Below are positions 63,284-64,000 of a DNA stretch of 64,000 nt, in pieces; within the stretch, counting starts at the first letter, position 1; each line of letters begins with the position of its first letter. A model generated the notes under the pieces. That model ran no database searches, was not told where the DNA came from, and saw only the letters and a list, made by a program, of their open reading frames with translations. The DNA is from an uncultured Prevotellaceae bacterium (GTDB taxonomy: Bacteria; Bacteroidota; Bacteroidia; Bacteroidales; Bacteroidaceae). A program made the position numbers and the translations under genes. Location of the stretch: contig CADCCB010000011.1 in NCBI GenBank assembly GCA_902799905.1, positions 56,606-120,605 of the forward strand, in the 5' to 3' direction.

Positions 63284-63795
63284 AAATATTCAAGATGTTA
63301 GATAAAGAATCTCAATTGGTTGGCAAGGCATTTCTATATGTTATGGTATGTTTGTCACCAGTTGTTATATGTATAATCATATTTTTGTTTGCTATAGAAT
63401 GGGGGCAGCCCGAATTTAATGGGTCTTTCTCTCTTGGCAATAATATTTATATGATTGAATGGGACGGAGGGGGGCGTGTGATAGTACAAGGCTCAAACCT
63501 TCACGGAAATACTTGCTACGGAGGTAGTCAACTTATTCCCACTTATGAAAACCAATATGACAGTTTGGGACATTTTGCAGAATATGTTGTTGACGCGAAA
63601 GCAGATAATGGTTGGATTATTGCAAAAACTGGTAACAAATTGAATTGTCAAAAAAGATACTACATTATCGACAAACAACATGATATTGAGAATTTAGATG
63701 CAAAAGAGATTATAGAGAGATATACTACAATATTTACAGACAGTTGTGAATTCGCAAAAAGATGTCAGATTAATGGTATCAAGATAAAATGGTAA
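63280..63795 (+). CDS. Single-pass membrane protein, predicted immunity for lost tip 3
   Basis: 171 residues. One membrane helix at about 16-40 has no cleavage site, so the rest is probably outside the cytoplasm. The soluble part has IEWGQPEFNGSFSLGN and YVVDAKADNGWIIAKTGNK, beta-rich with Tyr and Cys. It overlaps the toxin scrap and is the third immunity-type gene. No known domain was recognised. Confidence 0.55.
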   Translation: MKIFKMLDKESQLVGKAFLYVMVCLSPVVICIIIFLFAIEWGQPEFNGSFSLGNNIYMIEWDGGGRVIVQGSNLHGNTCYGGSQLIPTYENQYDSLGHFAEYVVDAKADNGWIIAKTGNKLNCQKRYYIIDKQHDIENLDAKEIIERYTTIFTDSCEFAKRCQINGIKIKW

Positions 63796-63801
63796 AATCA
63801 T

Positions 63802-63835
63802 GAGGATCATGGGGTCTTTGATTCATAGGTAATAA
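63802..63835. repeat. Cassette-end repeat, copy 3
   Basis: GAGGATCATGGGG then TCTTTGATTCATAGGTAATA; five bases (ACAGG of copy 1) are missing. The next bases, AAAGTTGGTCAC, match copy 1. Confidence 0.75.
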
Positions 63836-63909
63836 AAGTTGGTCACGGTTCCAAGGATCATATTTCAAATAAAAAGGAATGCGAATGAAAAGAACCACAG
63901 TGACAGATG

Positions 63910-63967
63910 TTTGATTCCTGGGTAAAAGTAAGGAGTGAATGAAGTGAACAGCAGAGATAGTGAGTGA
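63910..63967. repeat. 58-bp direct repeat, copy 2
   Basis: Matches 59408-59465 with three differences. The 74 bp between copy 3 of the cassette-end repeat and this unit show no gene. Confidence 0.8.
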
Positions 63968-63968
63968 T

Positions 63969-64000
63969 ATGAAATATCTGACACCATATCGCCTGAATGA
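63969..64000 (+). other. Start of a possible gene cut by the window edge
   Basis: ATG at 63969 follows the 58-bp repeat in the same place as the 59469 gene follows copy 1. The ten codons read MKYLTPYRLN. Too short to identify. Confidence 0.25.

Noticed and set aside
1-64000. tRNA, rRNA, CRISPR, transposase or integrase genes
   Set aside because: None seen: no conserved tRNA or rRNA stretches, no regular spacer-repeat array, and no ORF with transposase or recombinase motifs. The repeats at 59-64 kb are too few and too irregular for CRISPR.

Overview
The window reads as a gene-dense chromosome segment of a member of the Bacteroidota, most like the Prevotella/Segatella group. Support: promoters of the Bacteroidota type (TAnnTTTG at -7, sometimes TTTG about 20 bp upstream), secreted enzymes ending in short type IX-secretion-like tails, a C10 (streptopain/interpain-like) protease, a carboxypeptidase-regulatory-domain outer membrane protein, and core proteins (RuvB, ParE, CoaD, YbeY) of Bacteroidota character. 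The species call is an inference from gene content, not from a database search.

Positions 1-25 kb hold a secretion and plant-polysaccharide section. It contains a C10 protease, a small outer membrane protein, a pectate lyase-pectinesterase fusion translationally coupled to a lone ABC ATPase, a lipoprotein, a hemolysin III-type membrane protein, and a 1,723-residue GH51-GH43 arabinose-releasing protein. Two SF1 helicases follow (UPF1/IGHMBP2-like and Dna2-like), then an intergenic cluster of palindromes, a DUF2264 protein, an RluA-type pseudouridine synthase and an acetyl-CoA hydrolase/CoA-transferase. The pectinases and arabinofuranosidase would work together on pectin backbone and side chains.

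Positions 25-48.7 kb are mostly housekeeping: an outer membrane beta-barrel receptor, guaD, ruvB, a large membrane sensor kinase divergent from a membrane-anchored AraC regulator that leads coaD-ybeY, a four-gene minus-strand operon (acetyltransferase, parE, Ca2+-ATPase, S41 protease), an OmpA-family protein with a strong terminator, and a symporter-methyltransferase-LRR operon.

Positions 48.7-64 kb are an accessory island. It starts with a TPR/HTH lipoprotein regulator whose base composition changes abruptly inside the gene, then a DUF3244 protein, a secreted partner protein, and an Rhs system split into two secreted polypeptides (52147-55359 and 55467-58742). The second Rhs protein ends in a C/H-containing toxin tip with a lipoprotein immunity candidate overlapping its 3' end. 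Downstream is a reservoir of orphan toxin/immunity modules: a tip resembling polymorphic toxin type 44, a tip with an HExxH zinc-protease motif that still carries the Rhs-core NPVNAIDPDG joint, and the 3' scrap of a third toxin, each followed by a predicted membrane-bound or lipoprotein immunity gene. Two of the tips are joined at exactly the same base to the same 120-nt leader (a signal-peptide ORF), both out of frame, and the modules are bounded by three families of direct repeats. This silent, repeat-bounded cassette array is the most interesting system in the window. I saw no rRNA, tRNA, CRISPR array or transposase.
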